This document shows, in pieces, positions 25,644 to 35,100 of a stretch of 64,000 bases of DNA (its first letter is position 1; every line of letters starts with the position of its first letter). This DNA is from Chitinophaga sp. HK235 (GTDB lineage: Bacteria; Bacteroidota; Bacteroidia; Chitinophagales; Chitinophagaceae). The stretch spans positions 3,534,001-3,598,000 of the forward strand of contig NZ_CP073766.1 in assembly GCF_018255755.1 (NCBI RefSeq), read 5' to 3'. The notes below the pieces were generated by a model that saw only the letters and a list, made by a program, of their open reading frames with translations, did not search any database and was not told where the DNA came from. The translations under genes were made by a program, and so were the position numbers.

Positions 25644-26456
25644 ATGTCTTACGCATTGGTAACCGGCGCTGCCAAAGGAATTGGCAAAGCCATCGCAGCC
25701 GAACTGGCACAAAGAAACTATCATCTGCTACTGATTGATATCAACGAAGCATCGCTCTACGATACCGCTGCAGCTATAGCAGCACAGTATCACGTCAACG
25801 TGCACACGCTCCATCAGGACCTGTCACAACCCGATGCATTACAGAAAATAACCGCCTGGACAAGTGAGTGGCATGATCAGCTCAATGTGGTAGTCAGCAA
25901 TGCCGGATACGGCCTGAATGGCGCATTTGAAAACATCTCCCTGGAAGAACAATTCAACATCATCGATGTGAATATCAAAGCACAGGTAGGGTTATCATAT
26001 GCCTATATCCCGGTACTGCGCCGGTTTCCAAAAGCTTATCTGCTCAACCTTGCCAGTACAACGGCCTACCAAACGGTGCCCTATCTGAATATCTATGCTG
26101 CTACCAAAGCGTTTGCATTGTCGTTTACCAGAGGACTGCGCTACGAACTGCGACACTCGCCCATCTCCGTGAGCGCACTCAGTCCCGGCAGCACAGACAC
26201 CGATTTTGTGAATCGTGCCCGCATGGGTGACAGCACCCGCAAATTAGCAGACCGTTTTAACATGACAGCAGAAAGTGTGGCCAGAACAGCCATCAATGGA
26301 TTGTTTAGAGGGAAAGCAGAAATCGTCCCGGGTTTCATCAATAAATTAAATGCGTTTCTACCCAAATTCTTCCCTAAATCATTGGTAGAAAAAATTGCGG
26401 GGAATATCTACGAGCCGCGCGAGAAAACGCCGGTCGTCGCTGTCACACCGGGTTAG
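25644..26456 (+). CDS. SDR family NAD(P)-dependent oxidoreductase
   Basis: 270 residues from ATG 25644; a longer frame overlapping the dioxygenase gene is not needed. The Rossmann motif is TGAAKGIGKAIA, then VVSNAGYG. The catalytic Ser is in LNLASTTAYQ, and Tyr and Lys are in YAATKAFALSF. The C-terminal 60 residues extend beyond the classical fold (VPGFINKLNAFLPKFFPK), as in DltE/KduD-like members. It is cotranscribed with the dioxygenase and probably acts on the same pathway. A hairpin terminator follows. Confidence 0.9.
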   Translation: MSYALVTGAAKGIGKAIAAELAQRNYHLLLIDINEASLYDTAAAIAAQYHVNVHTLHQDLSQPDALQKITAWTSEWHDQLNVVVSNAGYGLNGAFENISLEEQFNIIDVNIKAQVGLSYAYIPVLRRFPKAYLLNLASTTAYQTVPYLNIYAATKAFALSFTRGLRYELRHSPISVSALSPGSTDTDFVNRARMGDSTRKLADRFNMTAESVARTAINGLFRGKAEIVPGFINKLNAFLPKFFPKSLVEKIAGNIYEPREKTPVVAVTPG

Positions 26457-26480
26457 AGGACATGCAATGACAGGGGAAAA

Positions 26481-26518
26481 AACAGCGGCCTTGTTTAGGG
26501 TCGCTGTTTCATTTTTTC
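26481..26518 (+). terminator. Rho-independent terminator after the SDR gene
   Basis: Arms AACAGCG (26481-26487) and CGCTGTT (26502-26508) with further pairing inside, then TCATTTTTTC. It lies 24 bases after the SDR stop. Confidence 0.7.
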
Positions 26519-26536
26519 ATTTATTTATTTTTTCAT

Positions 26537-27313
26537 TTATTTATAGTCCACCTGCTCATCGGTGTAATAGGTTTTTCCACCGGAGGCAACGTGGTGAATA
26601 ACAGCGCCACCGGGACTTTCTTTCAGCTTGGCATTATGCACCAGCATATAGTCACGTACTTCGCCCTGAATAATATCAGGATGATGTTTTAATATCTTCT
26701 TCTCCGCATCTTTCAGCACTTTACTGATGGCCTCGTGTAAGGCTTTCACGGCCGGCTCCGGAATTTTGTTGCAAACAGAGAACGGAGATATACGCGCCTC
26801 CCACAGAATATCATCTGCATAAGCATTACCAATGCCCAGGATATTATGCTGGTCTACCAGAAACTTTTTAATGGCCGTCCTCTTTTTGGCCAGCGCCGCC
26901 TTCAGCCAGGAAAGCGTCATCTCATCAGACAAAGCATCCGGGGCTTCTTTAGTAGCAGGGTCCAGTGTGAGCGCGGCCTGTCCCTGAAAGTCCGTCAGTG
27001 CCAGCCCTGTACCACCTTTAAACAGCAAGGTGCAGATGGTGTATTTCTGCTCGTTCTTGTCTTTAAACAAATAAAGTTTGCCGTGCAGCATCAGGTGCAT
27101 GCCCAGCACATGTTTGTTTTTAAACGTAAAATGCAGCTCTTTCCCCACACGTTGTACAGCTTCCAGCCGCTGTCCCTCCAGGGCTGATTTCAACTCTTTT
27201 TCTGTGTTATGCAGTTTCTTTTTCACCAACACATCAATGGACTCCAGTTCCTTATGCAGTAAGGCTTTCTCCAGATTGCGGCTAAATACCTGCAGGTCGG
27301 GTAATTCAGGCAT
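26537..27313 (-). CDS. Fpg/Nei family DNA glycosylase without zinc-finger cysteines
   Basis: 258 residues. The N-terminus MPELPDLQVF carries the catalytic Pro and Glu of the family, and KELHFTFKNKHVLGMHLML includes the beta-hairpin lysine region. The helix-two-turn-helix is at DQHNILGIGNAYADDILWEA. The C-terminal finger (GGAVIHHVASGGKTYYTDEQ) keeps the family outline but has none of the four cysteines. It is thus a zincless finger, as known for NEIL1-type enzymes. It should remove oxidised bases, but whether it is fully active cannot be told. It is 28 bases downstream of the DUF885 gene, probably in one transcript. Confidence 0.87.
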   Translation of the reverse strand: MPELPDLQVFSRNLEKALLHKELESIDVLVKKKLHNTEKELKSALEGQRLEAVQRVGKELHFTFKNKHVLGMHLMLHGKLYLFKDKNEQKYTICTLLFKGGTGLALTDFQGQAALTLDPATKEAPDALSDEMTLSWLKAALAKKRTAIKKFLVDQHNILGIGNAYADDILWEARISPFSVCNKIPEPAVKALHEAISKVLKDAEKKILKHHPDIIQGEVRDYMLVHNAKLKESPGGAVIHHVASGGKTYYTDEQVDYK

Positions 27314-27341
27314 GGCTTTTTTTTATAAAAATAACGATTCC

Positions 27342-29054
27342 TTATTGCCGCAACAACTGGTCCGCAAAACGCCATTGAGTCCTGAAATCGGGTGTCAGGG
27401 CCTGCCTGGTGATGATAGCACGGAACATCTCTATCGGGATAGCGTTCTCCTGCAGGAAAGCATCGTGTAACTGCAGCTCTGTCATCTTACCGCTATCGAT
27501 CAGTTCGTGATGCAGGGCGCGCAACTGCAGGCCACCCATCATATAGGCAATCTGATACAAAGGCCCGTAATCGCCTTCAAACGAACGGCGTACTTCGGAA
27601 GTAGCGCTGAAACGTTCATGCCCTACACGGTCTACCAGGAAATCAATACATTGCTGTGGTGTCCATTTTCTCAGGTGATAATTCAGGGAGAAGATAATGC
27701 GGGCGCAACGGTGCATGCGCCAGAACAGCGCCCCTACCTTCTCTTCAGGCGTGCTATGAAAATTTTTATTCCATAACAGCATCTCCCAGTATAACGCCCA
27801 CCCCTCTACGGAGAATGGCGTGCTGAACATACGGCGATAAGGTTTGTTGCGTTTGTTCATAAAACCCTGCAGGTTGTGGCCGGGTATCAGTTCATGAAAC
27901 ACGGTGGCATGGGCGAAAGCATAGTTATTGCTGCGCAGGCTCATGGCCCTGGTGGCTTCATCCATGTCTTCGGTAGGATAAGCCACCAGAATGGATTCCC
28001 CACCCAGGAAGAAAGGTGCAAAACGCTGCTGTTCTTTACTGAGCATAAACATGCGCCATGCTTCTTTGGCCAGTGGTGGCACCGTTACCAGGTTGCTGTC
28101 TTCCACAAATTTGATGGCTTCATCCGCCAGGCGATGTATCAGCGCAGGCTGCTTACCTGGCGCCACATGATTCTCTTTTACTTTCTCCAGCGCTTTTTTC
28201 CAGTCTTTACCAAAACCCAGCGCTGCAGAAGCTTTCAGCATCTCAGCATCACACCAGGCAAATTCTTTGTTGGCCATCTCCACCAGTTCTTCGGGAGAAT
28301 AGGGAATCATTTCATACTGCAGCTGTGCGATCAATGCTTCTCTTCCGATAGGCGTGCCTTTGATACCGGAGGCATCCAGTGTTTTATCGCTTTTATCTGC
28401 CAGATCCTGGCTGAGAAAACGGGCATATTGTTCCAGCAATAAATCCGTTTGCTGATAAGGTTGTTTTACCTGCTTCGTAAAAGCCGGTTCATAACCATAA
28501 TAAAAAGTGTATACGTTTTTGAGTCCGCTGCGCAGGTCGTTTACGATATCGGCAGCTCTGCGGGCGGCGGTGGGCGTGAGTGTGTTTTTCTGTTGCAGTG
28601 TAGTTCTGGCACTACCGATCTGTTGCTGTACAGTAGCCAGCGCAGCCACTATCCCGGGCACGTCGGGGTTATCGCCCCGGCGGCGGTTGACCTGCATGGT
28701 CATAATAGCGGGCCCAAACGGTATCACAGGTTGCAGGCTCTTGTACAACAGCTCGTTTTCATCAATTTGCTGCAGCTCCTGCGTTACTTTCCTTTTCAGC
28801 AGGATATAATCCACCTGCTCTTCTGTTGTCAGCGATGCAAAAGACAAGGCTTTCAGCTTATCCAGGGTTTGCCCGTAATAATTGCGCAAACGCCCGAAAT
28901 ACTCCGGGCTGTACCGGAAGATATATACCTTGTTCAGATCCTCTACATCGGCCGCAACCTGCTGTATCAGCTCTTTAACAGGCTCTCCTGTGCCAGCACT
29001 GGCACGCAGGAAAAAAAAGAGGAAAGGGATAATGATCAAATATTGTTTTTTCAT
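27342..29054 (-). CDS. DUF885 family exported protein (putative metallopeptidase)
   Basis: 570 residues with a signal peptide (MKKQYLIIIPFLFFFLRASA). DUF885 proteins are all-helical with a zinc-type motif, seen here as ATVFHELIPGHNLQGFM near residue 385. The downstream conserved glutamate is in FSVEGWALYWEMLLW. Relatives are thought to be metallo-carboxypeptidases or dipeptidases acting in the periplasm. The length is usual for the family. It probably forms a two-gene transcript with the glycosylase gene. Confidence 0.87.
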   Translation of the reverse strand: MKKQYLIIIPFLFFFLRASAGTGEPVKELIQQVAADVEDLNKVYIFRYSPEYFGRLRNYYGQTLDKLKALSFASLTTEEQVDYILLKRKVTQELQQIDENELLYKSLQPVIPFGPAIMTMQVNRRRGDNPDVPGIVAALATVQQQIGSARTTLQQKNTLTPTAARRAADIVNDLRSGLKNVYTFYYGYEPAFTKQVKQPYQQTDLLLEQYARFLSQDLADKSDKTLDASGIKGTPIGREALIAQLQYEMIPYSPEELVEMANKEFAWCDAEMLKASAALGFGKDWKKALEKVKENHVAPGKQPALIHRLADEAIKFVEDSNLVTVPPLAKEAWRMFMLSKEQQRFAPFFLGGESILVAYPTEDMDEATRAMSLRSNNYAFAHATVFHELIPGHNLQGFMNKRNKPYRRMFSTPFSVEGWALYWEMLLWNKNFHSTPEEKVGALFWRMHRCARIIFSLNYHLRKWTPQQCIDFLVDRVGHERFSATSEVRRSFEGDYGPLYQIAYMMGGLQLRALHHELIDSGKMTELQLHDAFLQENAIPIEMFRAIITRQALTPDFRTQWRFADQLLRQ

Positions 29055-29296
29055 AACGCAAAAACAGATTTTGGACTGGCTTTAAAGATACTCACCAGGA
29101 AATGTAATACTATGCTGATATTGTCTGGTTTTTCACCAAAATTGGTCCATATCAACATTTTTAACCTATGTAAACATAATGTTAAATCGGTCTGGCAAGC
29201 GATCACAGACAACTTTTTGAGATACAATTTCAGGTGTATAATCGTTATTTTCGTCCTCGTCTGTTTTTATTTCTAACTGTTAAATATTTTACGGAA

Positions 29297-30055
29297 GTGA
29301 ATTTGAAAGTGAAGAAGTTTTTTAAACCGTTAATTTTTATTGTAACAATTAGTCTTTTTGTATTCCTGATTACCACGCTTACCTCTGCGGAAAAAAATCC
29401 TGCCAGCGCCCAACGCAACCTTATACCGGCGGTGAATGATTCATTGGAGGAAGAAAGCCTCTACGACAGTATGCGGCTCGATACCACAGGACTCTCCAGA
29501 GAAGCATTTGAGAATGCCATACAGGGCTACGACCACCTGGAAGAAAAAGGACGCATCAAAAATCCGGACATCCTTTCCATCATCGACTTTTCGCTGCCAT
29601 CCAGCAAAAAGCGTTTGTTCGTGATTGACCTGAAAAACAAACTCCTGCTATTTAATACGTTGGTATCCCATGGCCGGAACTCCGGTACCCTGGTGGCCAA
29701 TACTTTCTCCAACAAAAGCAACAGCTATAAAAGCAGCCTGGGATTTTATGTCACCGGCGACACTTATAGTGGAGAGCATGGCTACTCGCTGCGCCTGATC
29801 GGAGAAGAAGCCGGCATCAACGACAACGCCCTCAGCAGAGGTATTGTAATGCATAGTGCTGCTTATGTCAACGAAGCCCTGATCAAAAGCCAGGGATATA
29901 TCGGCCGCAGCCTTGGATGCCCTGCCATTCCGGAAAACGTTCACCGCAAAGTGATTGAACGCATCCGCAACGGCACCGTTCTCTTTTTCTACAGCCCGGA
30001 TAAATATTATTCCATGCACACCCAGATGCTGGCCAAAGACAGTATCAACAGTTAA
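29297..30055 (+). CDS. Murein L,D-transpeptidase catalytic domain family protein (YkuD_2 type)
   Basis: 252 residues from GTG 29297; a GTG at 29234 or 29309 is also possible. An N-terminal hydrophobic helix (FFKPLIFIVTISLFVFLITT) anchors or exports the protein. The catalytic part has the pattern IVMHSAAYVN followed by GRSLGCPAIPENV, which puts the nucleophile at Cys in SLGCPA. Such enzymes form 3-3 cross-links in peptidoglycan or attach proteins to it. The stop codon overlaps that of a second, unrelated type of L,D-transpeptidase on the other strand. Confidence 0.9.
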   Translation: MNLKVKKFFKPLIFIVTISLFVFLITTLTSAEKNPASAQRNLIPAVNDSLEEESLYDSMRLDTTGLSREAFENAIQGYDHLEEKGRIKNPDILSIIDFSLPSSKKRLFVIDLKNKLLLFNTLVSHGRNSGTLVANTFSNKSNSYKSSLGFYVTGDTYSGEHGYSLRLIGEEAGINDNALSRGIVMHSAAYVNEALIKSQGYIGRSLGCPAIPENVHRKVIERIRNGTVLFFYSPDKYYSMHTQMLAKDSINS

Positions 30056-31629
30056 AACATTTTCTGTTTCATGATCGAGTCGTGGTCATACACGTCGGGC
30101 ACCATGTGTAGTGTGCCATCATCTACCCAGGCGGTGAAATAAGTAATGATCACCGGTACCGGATGTTTCACCGCCACATACCTTTGTTTGCCGGCATTCA
30201 TGGCGGCATCTATTTTTTCATCGGTCCATTCGGGCGAGTCTTCCAGAATGAACCGGGCCATGGTTACCGGGTCCTTCAAACGGATGCAGCCATGGCTGTA
30301 GGCGCGGTTATCGCGGCTAAACAGCCGTTTTTCCGGCGTATCATGGAAGTAGATATTAAAACTGTTGGGAAACAGAAATTTCACCCGTCCCAGCGCATTC
30401 TTTGCCCCTGGCCGTTGCCGGATCACCGGCAGTCCGTTTACATGACCGATTATTTCCATATTCTTCCGCGCCAGATAATTAGGATTTCTGCTGATGGCAG
30501 GCAATATTTCCTTACGCACAATACTGCGGGGGATATTCCAGTATGGGCTGAACACCACCTGATTTAACTGACCATAGAACATGGTCGTACTATGCCCTTC
30601 CTTTCCTACCACAATAGGCATATCAAACACTTTTGTCCCGCTATTGGTAACATGCAGCATAAAAGCGGGAATATTCACCAGTATCAGTTTTCCTTCAGGA
30701 GAGGCCGGCATCCATTTCATCCGCTGCATATTGATCAGCAGCTGTTGCAGACGGTCTTTTGCCGGTACATTCATAGCATGGACCACCGTATCATTGATGA
30801 TACCGTTCTCCGTATATCCGTGTTCGTTACGAAACCGGTTGACCGCTGTTTCCAGTTCTTCCGTAAACTCATTGGTACTGTCATTTTGGGATAGTTCTCC
30901 TGTGAGGGCCAGCCGTTTTTTGATACCAATAATTTCGGGAGATGACTGACCTTTTTTTAGATGCCTGTGTGATGTGTCCACCATAGGCCACCCACCCTTT
31001 TGGACGATATCACGGTACTTTTGCAGCGCCGGTTTCATGGCTGCCACAACAGGATACAGCTTGTTATCAGCCTGCAGCATAGAATCGGTCATTTCCATGA
31101 TCTCATACTTCCGCATAGGCACCATATTCTCCAGCGCTGAAAAATCACCATCCATTTTCCGGAAATAACGTACCAGCCGCCAGGTGAGCATCAGCTCTGT
31201 TTTTATCATATCGGGGTCGGTGGCTTTCACATGCATACTATCTTCTTCCAGAAGACGGTCCAGCTTGGCGTTCAGCGGTTTATCACCGCTGGTATCTTTA
31301 CTATAGTTGAACAGACTGCGGAAAGCGGCTGCCTCTTCGGTGAGCCCGCTGCTGTCTACCCAGGCAAACTCATAGTTACGGGCGTTGTAAAAGCTCCGCA
31401 TCTGGTTGGCAACAGTATCATTCAGCTGATATTTGACTATAAAATCTGCCAGGGCGGCACTGTCAAGGAAAAGGTAGTTATAGGCATTATTTTGTGTGAT
31501 CGCTGTGTTTCTCGGTGTGATCACAACAGCGGCCACCACTTTTTTCACTTTAGACTCATCCGGGGCGGAGGGTGAACTGCAGCCTGCCAGGATGTATATC
31601 AACACGCCAAACAGGATTAGGTATCTCAT
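30052..31629 (-). CDS. L,D-transpeptidase with peptidoglycan-binding domain (YcbB-like lipoprotein)
   Basis: 525 residues from ATG 31629; upstream in-frame codons run into a repeat region and are not credible. The lipoprotein signal MRYLILFGVLIYILAGCSS places the lipid on Cys17. A scaffold domain follows, then a peptidoglycan-binding helix bundle (GIKKRLALTGELSQ), then the YkuD catalytic domain with SHGCIRLKDPVTMA (Cys nucleophile). This order matches E. coli YcbB/LdtD. It makes 3-3 cross-links and can bypass penicillin-sensitive enzymes. It converges on a YkuD_2-type gene with a 4-base overlap. Confidence 0.9.
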   Translation of the reverse strand: MRYLILFGVLIYILAGCSSPSAPDESKVKKVVAAVVITPRNTAITQNNAYNYLFLDSAALADFIVKYQLNDTVANQMRSFYNARNYEFAWVDSSGLTEEAAAFRSLFNYSKDTSGDKPLNAKLDRLLEEDSMHVKATDPDMIKTELMLTWRLVRYFRKMDGDFSALENMVPMRKYEIMEMTDSMLQADNKLYPVVAAMKPALQKYRDIVQKGGWPMVDTSHRHLKKGQSSPEIIGIKKRLALTGELSQNDSTNEFTEELETAVNRFRNEHGYTENGIINDTVVHAMNVPAKDRLQQLLINMQRMKWMPASPEGKLILVNIPAFMLHVTNSGTKVFDMPIVVGKEGHSTTMFYGQLNQVVFSPYWNIPRSIVRKEILPAISRNPNYLARKNMEIIGHVNGLPVIRQRPGAKNALGRVKFLFPNSFNIYFHDTPEKRLFSRDNRAYSHGCIRLKDPVTMARFILEDSPEWTDEKIDAAMNAGKQRYVAVKHPVPVIITYFTAWVDDGTLHMVPDVYDHDSIMKQKMF

Positions 31630-31744
31630 ACTTTTATCCCAGCAAAATAAGCACCAGCGCCTGAAATGGGACTTCAGGGAACAAACGGATATCTTGCTTG
31701 TGGCTGCAAGGTCACACAATGTGCATATAGCGCTACAACAAATC

Positions 31745-31840
31745 AGGTCAGGGCTTAAGCCTAATAACGAAGCATTAAGCTTAAGCCCTGACCTAATAAA
31801 CAAACTTAAATCGAAATTAGCCCAGGGCTTTAGCCCTGGG
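31745..31840. repeat. Two palindromic intergenic repeats
   Basis: First, AGGTCAGGGCTTAAGC (31745-31760) and its exact complement (31779-31794) form a 16-bp stem. Second, CCCAGGGCT-TT-AGCCCTGGG (31821-31840) is a 20-base palindrome. Both contain the core of a dispersed family, (a)gccc(t/c)gg/gggctt, also found at 56751-56937. They lie between the phospholipase stop and the L,D-transpeptidase start on the same strand. Confidence 0.75.
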
Positions 31841-31861
31841 AATTTATAATTAATAATTAAT

Positions 31862-34399
31862 TTAAGCCATCGCAGGATCGCTAATGCTTTCTTTCCCTGT
31901 TTCCACCCTGCCGGCAAAACGTTGTTCAAACTGGCCATGACCTTCTGCTTTTACGGAGAAGTCGTACCACTGATGACTCTTGCTGTTGTCCACAATGATA
32001 ACAGCTTGTGTATTGGCGGCAATGGTTTTCCGGATAACGGCTTTACCATAGGCCATATCAGTTACTACAACGGTAATAGCTTTGTTGCTGCGGTTAACGA
32101 GATGCAGGTCTACATTGCCAGTCAGGCTTTTGCGGTTACGCAGACTACGCTGGTATTCGCAGCTGATCTCCAGTTGCGGATCGTTGGCATCACCGGTAAA
32201 TTCACGGTAAAAGCCATTGGGGCCATAACTGCGGAGATGATAACGATTGTTGTCAAAGGCATGCAGCGGCCAGGTGTCTTTCAGCTGGTCACCTGCTGTC
32301 ACGGCATAAGACCAGGTACGTACAGGTTCCATCTGCCGGGTATCTGCCTGCAGGTATTTACCGGGTGCATATACATTGAAGGGAGCACCTGCGGCTTTTT
32401 TGCCAAAGACTTCATTGGAAGCAGCAAAGCTGATTTCAAAAGTTTTGCGGTCGGCTCCCAGTTTACCATTTACATATAGCTGATAAGGCAGCGCGCAGGA
32501 AACGCGGGTGCCTGGTTCCTGCCGCGGCATCCATTCTGCATTGGCAGGGTTGGCATTGATCTTTTCTATTTCGGCGGCTGTCAGCTTTTTAAATTCATCC
32601 GGCAGCTTCTTGAATCGTGCATTGTACACGCTCTCTATAAATTCGTTTCTTTCCTGGAAAGGTACCTTCACCTTCTCTCCGTTGAACGGACGGAATACAG
32701 AAGTCAGGTCACCGCAAACGGTACGGCGCCATGTGGAAATATTGGTTTCCTGTATTTTTTTGCCGGTTTTGTGTTGCAGAAAATCTTCCATCAGCTGAAT
32801 GATGGAAGTATGGTCAAATACCTGTGAATTCACATAACCACCGCGGCTCCAGGGCGATGCGATCACCAGCGGCACACGGTATCCCAGCCCTATCGGGCTT
32901 TCCCTCACGGAGTCTTTTTCAACATGGCCTTTGGCATCTTCCTGTTCTCTGGTGACATATTCCATCGCAGTATCGATACCTTTGGACACCAGTCCTGTAC
33001 CGGGTTTGAAAGGAGCTACAAAAGGCGGCACGTGATCGAAGTAACCATCATTTTCATCATAACAAAGGATGAAGATCGTCTTCTTCCATACCTCTTCTTT
33101 TTGTGTGAGGATATCCAGCACTTCAGACACATACCAGGCACCATACCAGGGAGAACCAGGGTGGTCGGAGAATTCGCCCGGTGCTACCAGCCAGGATACG
33201 GTAGGCAACTGACCGTTATTCACATCGGTGCGGAACTGATGCAGGATATCTCCTTTAGGCACCTGCACGGTCCTTTCTACATCACCATCTTTATAACGTA
33301 ATGTTTCCAGTTCGTGATAGTCCGTATCGTTGCTATTGGTGGTAAATGCTTTGTTGTGGAGGTTTTGCGCGCGTTGCGGGAGTTTTGCGAAGTTGGCGTC
33401 TGTAAAAGTCACTGCATCTTTTTTGTACTTTTCCAGTTCTTGCTTTTTCTGGTCCAGCTGCTGTTGCAACTTCCGGGCGTTGTCACTGCCGGTTGTTTCT
33501 TTGGCGAGTTTGTCCTGCACAGCGGTTATCTCTGCGGGCAGCTGTTCAATACGACGCTGCAGGTACTGTATATGTCCTTTTGCAAAACGTACATTAAAGG
33601 CGCTGAACCACTCGATCGGATTATCGGTAAAGTTGGCCAGCATACCGTCTTTTTCGCCTTCCAGGCCGGCGGCGCTGATTTCGTTCTGGTATATCTTCCA
33701 GCTGATGTTGTTGTCTTCCAGTCTTTCGGGGAAAGTGGTCCAATGTGCTTCTGCACCGTAATCCACATCTTCATTCCATACATTGGCTTTGGCGCTGGCT
33801 TTCTGTTCATCGCGCAGGGTGCCGGTCCACAGGTAAAGCCGGTTGGGAGTAGTACCGGTGAGGGAAGAACAGAAGTTCTGGTCACATACGGTAAAAGCAT
33901 CTGCCAGCGAATAATAAAACGGGATATCTACTCTGTTATAATATCCCAGTGTGAGTGGCATGGGCGCCCAGTCTTTATTGCCGGAGGCTTTTACCTGCAA
34001 CCATTTATCATACTTTCCATTGTTGCGCGCATCTACCTGATTGCTCCAGGAATGCGGCAGGCTGCTCATCCAGGTAGCTTTGGTATCTTTTATATTCAGC
34101 CGGAAAGGGGCGTATGTTTCGTTTTTATCATTGGTCTGCAGCCATACCAGGTTATTGTTGGGTAAACGGATGGCACGGGGATCATTATATCCTCGTACTC
34201 CTTTCAGGGTACCGTAGCAGTGGTCAAATGAACGGTTTTCCTGCATCAGGATCACAACATGTTCCGCATCATAAAAGGTAGTACCGGGATGGGGATCTAT
34301 GGCCAATGCCCGCTGGATGGAACCCGGCAGGGTTCCTGCTACGCCGGCGCCACCAGACAACAGGGCTGCTTTTTTGATAAAGTCTCTTCTGGTATTCAT
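31862..34399 (-). CDS. Phosphocholine-specific phospholipase C
   Basis: 845 residues from ATG 34399. A twin-arginine signal (NTRRDFIKKAALLSGG) leads an alkaline-phosphatase-type phosphoesterase domain with HVVILMQENRSFDHCYGTLK, the family signature, and FILCYDENDGYFDHVPP. Two C-terminal DUF756-type beta domains follow (about 640-830). These enzymes are exported folded and split phosphatidylcholine or related lipids at the phosphocholine side. The length is somewhat greater than in Pseudomonas PlcN/PlcH (about 700-730), which is usual in Bacteroidota. An insertion with coiled-coil character lies near residues 285-345. Confidence 0.93.
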   Translation of the reverse strand: MNTRRDFIKKAALLSGGAGVAGTLPGSIQRALAIDPHPGTTFYDAEHVVILMQENRSFDHCYGTLKGVRGYNDPRAIRLPNNNLVWLQTNDKNETYAPFRLNIKDTKATWMSSLPHSWSNQVDARNNGKYDKWLQVKASGNKDWAPMPLTLGYYNRVDIPFYYSLADAFTVCDQNFCSSLTGTTPNRLYLWTGTLRDEQKASAKANVWNEDVDYGAEAHWTTFPERLEDNNISWKIYQNEISAAGLEGEKDGMLANFTDNPIEWFSAFNVRFAKGHIQYLQRRIEQLPAEITAVQDKLAKETTGSDNARKLQQQLDQKKQELEKYKKDAVTFTDANFAKLPQRAQNLHNKAFTTNSNDTDYHELETLRYKDGDVERTVQVPKGDILHQFRTDVNNGQLPTVSWLVAPGEFSDHPGSPWYGAWYVSEVLDILTQKEEVWKKTIFILCYDENDGYFDHVPPFVAPFKPGTGLVSKGIDTAMEYVTREQEDAKGHVEKDSVRESPIGLGYRVPLVIASPWSRGGYVNSQVFDHTSIIQLMEDFLQHKTGKKIQETNISTWRRTVCGDLTSVFRPFNGEKVKVPFQERNEFIESVYNARFKKLPDEFKKLTAAEIEKINANPANAEWMPRQEPGTRVSCALPYQLYVNGKLGADRKTFEISFAASNEVFGKKAAGAPFNVYAPGKYLQADTRQMEPVRTWSYAVTAGDQLKDTWPLHAFDNNRYHLRSYGPNGFYREFTGDANDPQLEISCEYQRSLRNRKSLTGNVDLHLVNRSNKAITVVVTDMAYGKAVIRKTIAANTQAVIIVDNSKSHQWYDFSVKAEGHGQFEQRFAGRVETGKESISDPAMA

Positions 34400-34524
34400 G
34401 TAAATACTTTTTTTATTGTTCGCTGATGATGCCCACCCAACAATGGGTATGCTTAAAGCGGCATAAAATAACAAAAAGTATGTTATGCCACAATTAACAA
34501 TGGAAGAGTGGCATAAAAGCACAA

Positions 34525-34556
34525 CAAAAAGGGCCTCCGCACCGTGCGGAAGCCCC
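34525..34556 (-). terminator. Rho-independent terminator of the small lipoprotein gene
   Basis: On the reverse strand GGGGCTTCCGCAC pairs with GTGCGGAGGCCC and is followed by TTTTTGTT. It lies 30 bases past the lipoprotein stop and separates it from the phospholipase gene. Confidence 0.85.
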
Positions 34557-34584
34557 TATGTTGAAATAAATGGTAAGCCTTTGT

Positions 34585-34992
34585 TTAACGCTGGTTGGAC
34601 GGTATCACTACAATTTTAAACCGCATCGGCACATTCGGTGCATTGGCCCTTGTGTTGTTGGGTCCACGCAATTCTACCAGTAACGTACCAGTCTGGTGTA
34701 TCACGTTGTAGTTTTCATTGTTGAAAACTTCAGGCAACATCTCAAACAACTCAAAGTTACCATTCTGCTGACGTGCAAGTGATACAATCACACCATCCAG
34801 CTGGTTGGAATTACGGTCCAGTGACGGTATATTGAATTGCACAAAATATACCCCCTGATTATCCAGTGTCCAGCCGCTGGGTTGAACATCAAAAAGGAAA
34901 GTATCATTGGGGATAACCTCATTGGTGGTTTTGGTACAGCTGGAAAAAACAAGACCCAGCAGTAACAATGGTAAGTATAGCCATGTTTTCAT
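34585..34992 (-). CDS. Small lipoprotein of unknown function
   Basis: 135 residues. The signal MKTWLYLPLLLLGLVFSSC gives a lipidated Cys19. The mature part is a beta-rich domain of about 110 residues (GWTLDNQGVYFVQFNIPSLD, GTLLVELRG). I do not recognise the family. It has its own terminator and lies upstream of the phospholipase C gene on the same strand. A divergent AraC gene begins 108 bases away. Confidence 0.7.
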   Translation of the reverse strand: MKTWLYLPLLLLGLVFSSCTKTTNEVIPNDTFLFDVQPSGWTLDNQGVYFVQFNIPSLDRNSNQLDGVIVSLARQQNGNFELFEMLPEVFNNENYNVIHQTGTLLVELRGPNNTRANAPNVPMRFKIVVIPSNQR

Positions 34993-35100
34993 AAAGAAGC
35001 TGTTTGCCGTATATATTCAAATACGATGCCATAAATATTATTCATCACAAATAAAGAATTGCTGATATTTGTGGAAACCATTATCCAACATCGCTTTCAT

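Noticed and set aside
31630..31938. N-terminal extension of the L,D-transpeptidase gene upstream of 31629
   Set aside because: It reads through palindromic repeats, and a perfect lipoprotein signal begins at 31629.
34400..34522. N-terminal extension of the phospholipase C gene
   Set aside because: The Tat signal at 34399 is the natural start; the extension is without pattern and reaches the neighbouring terminator.
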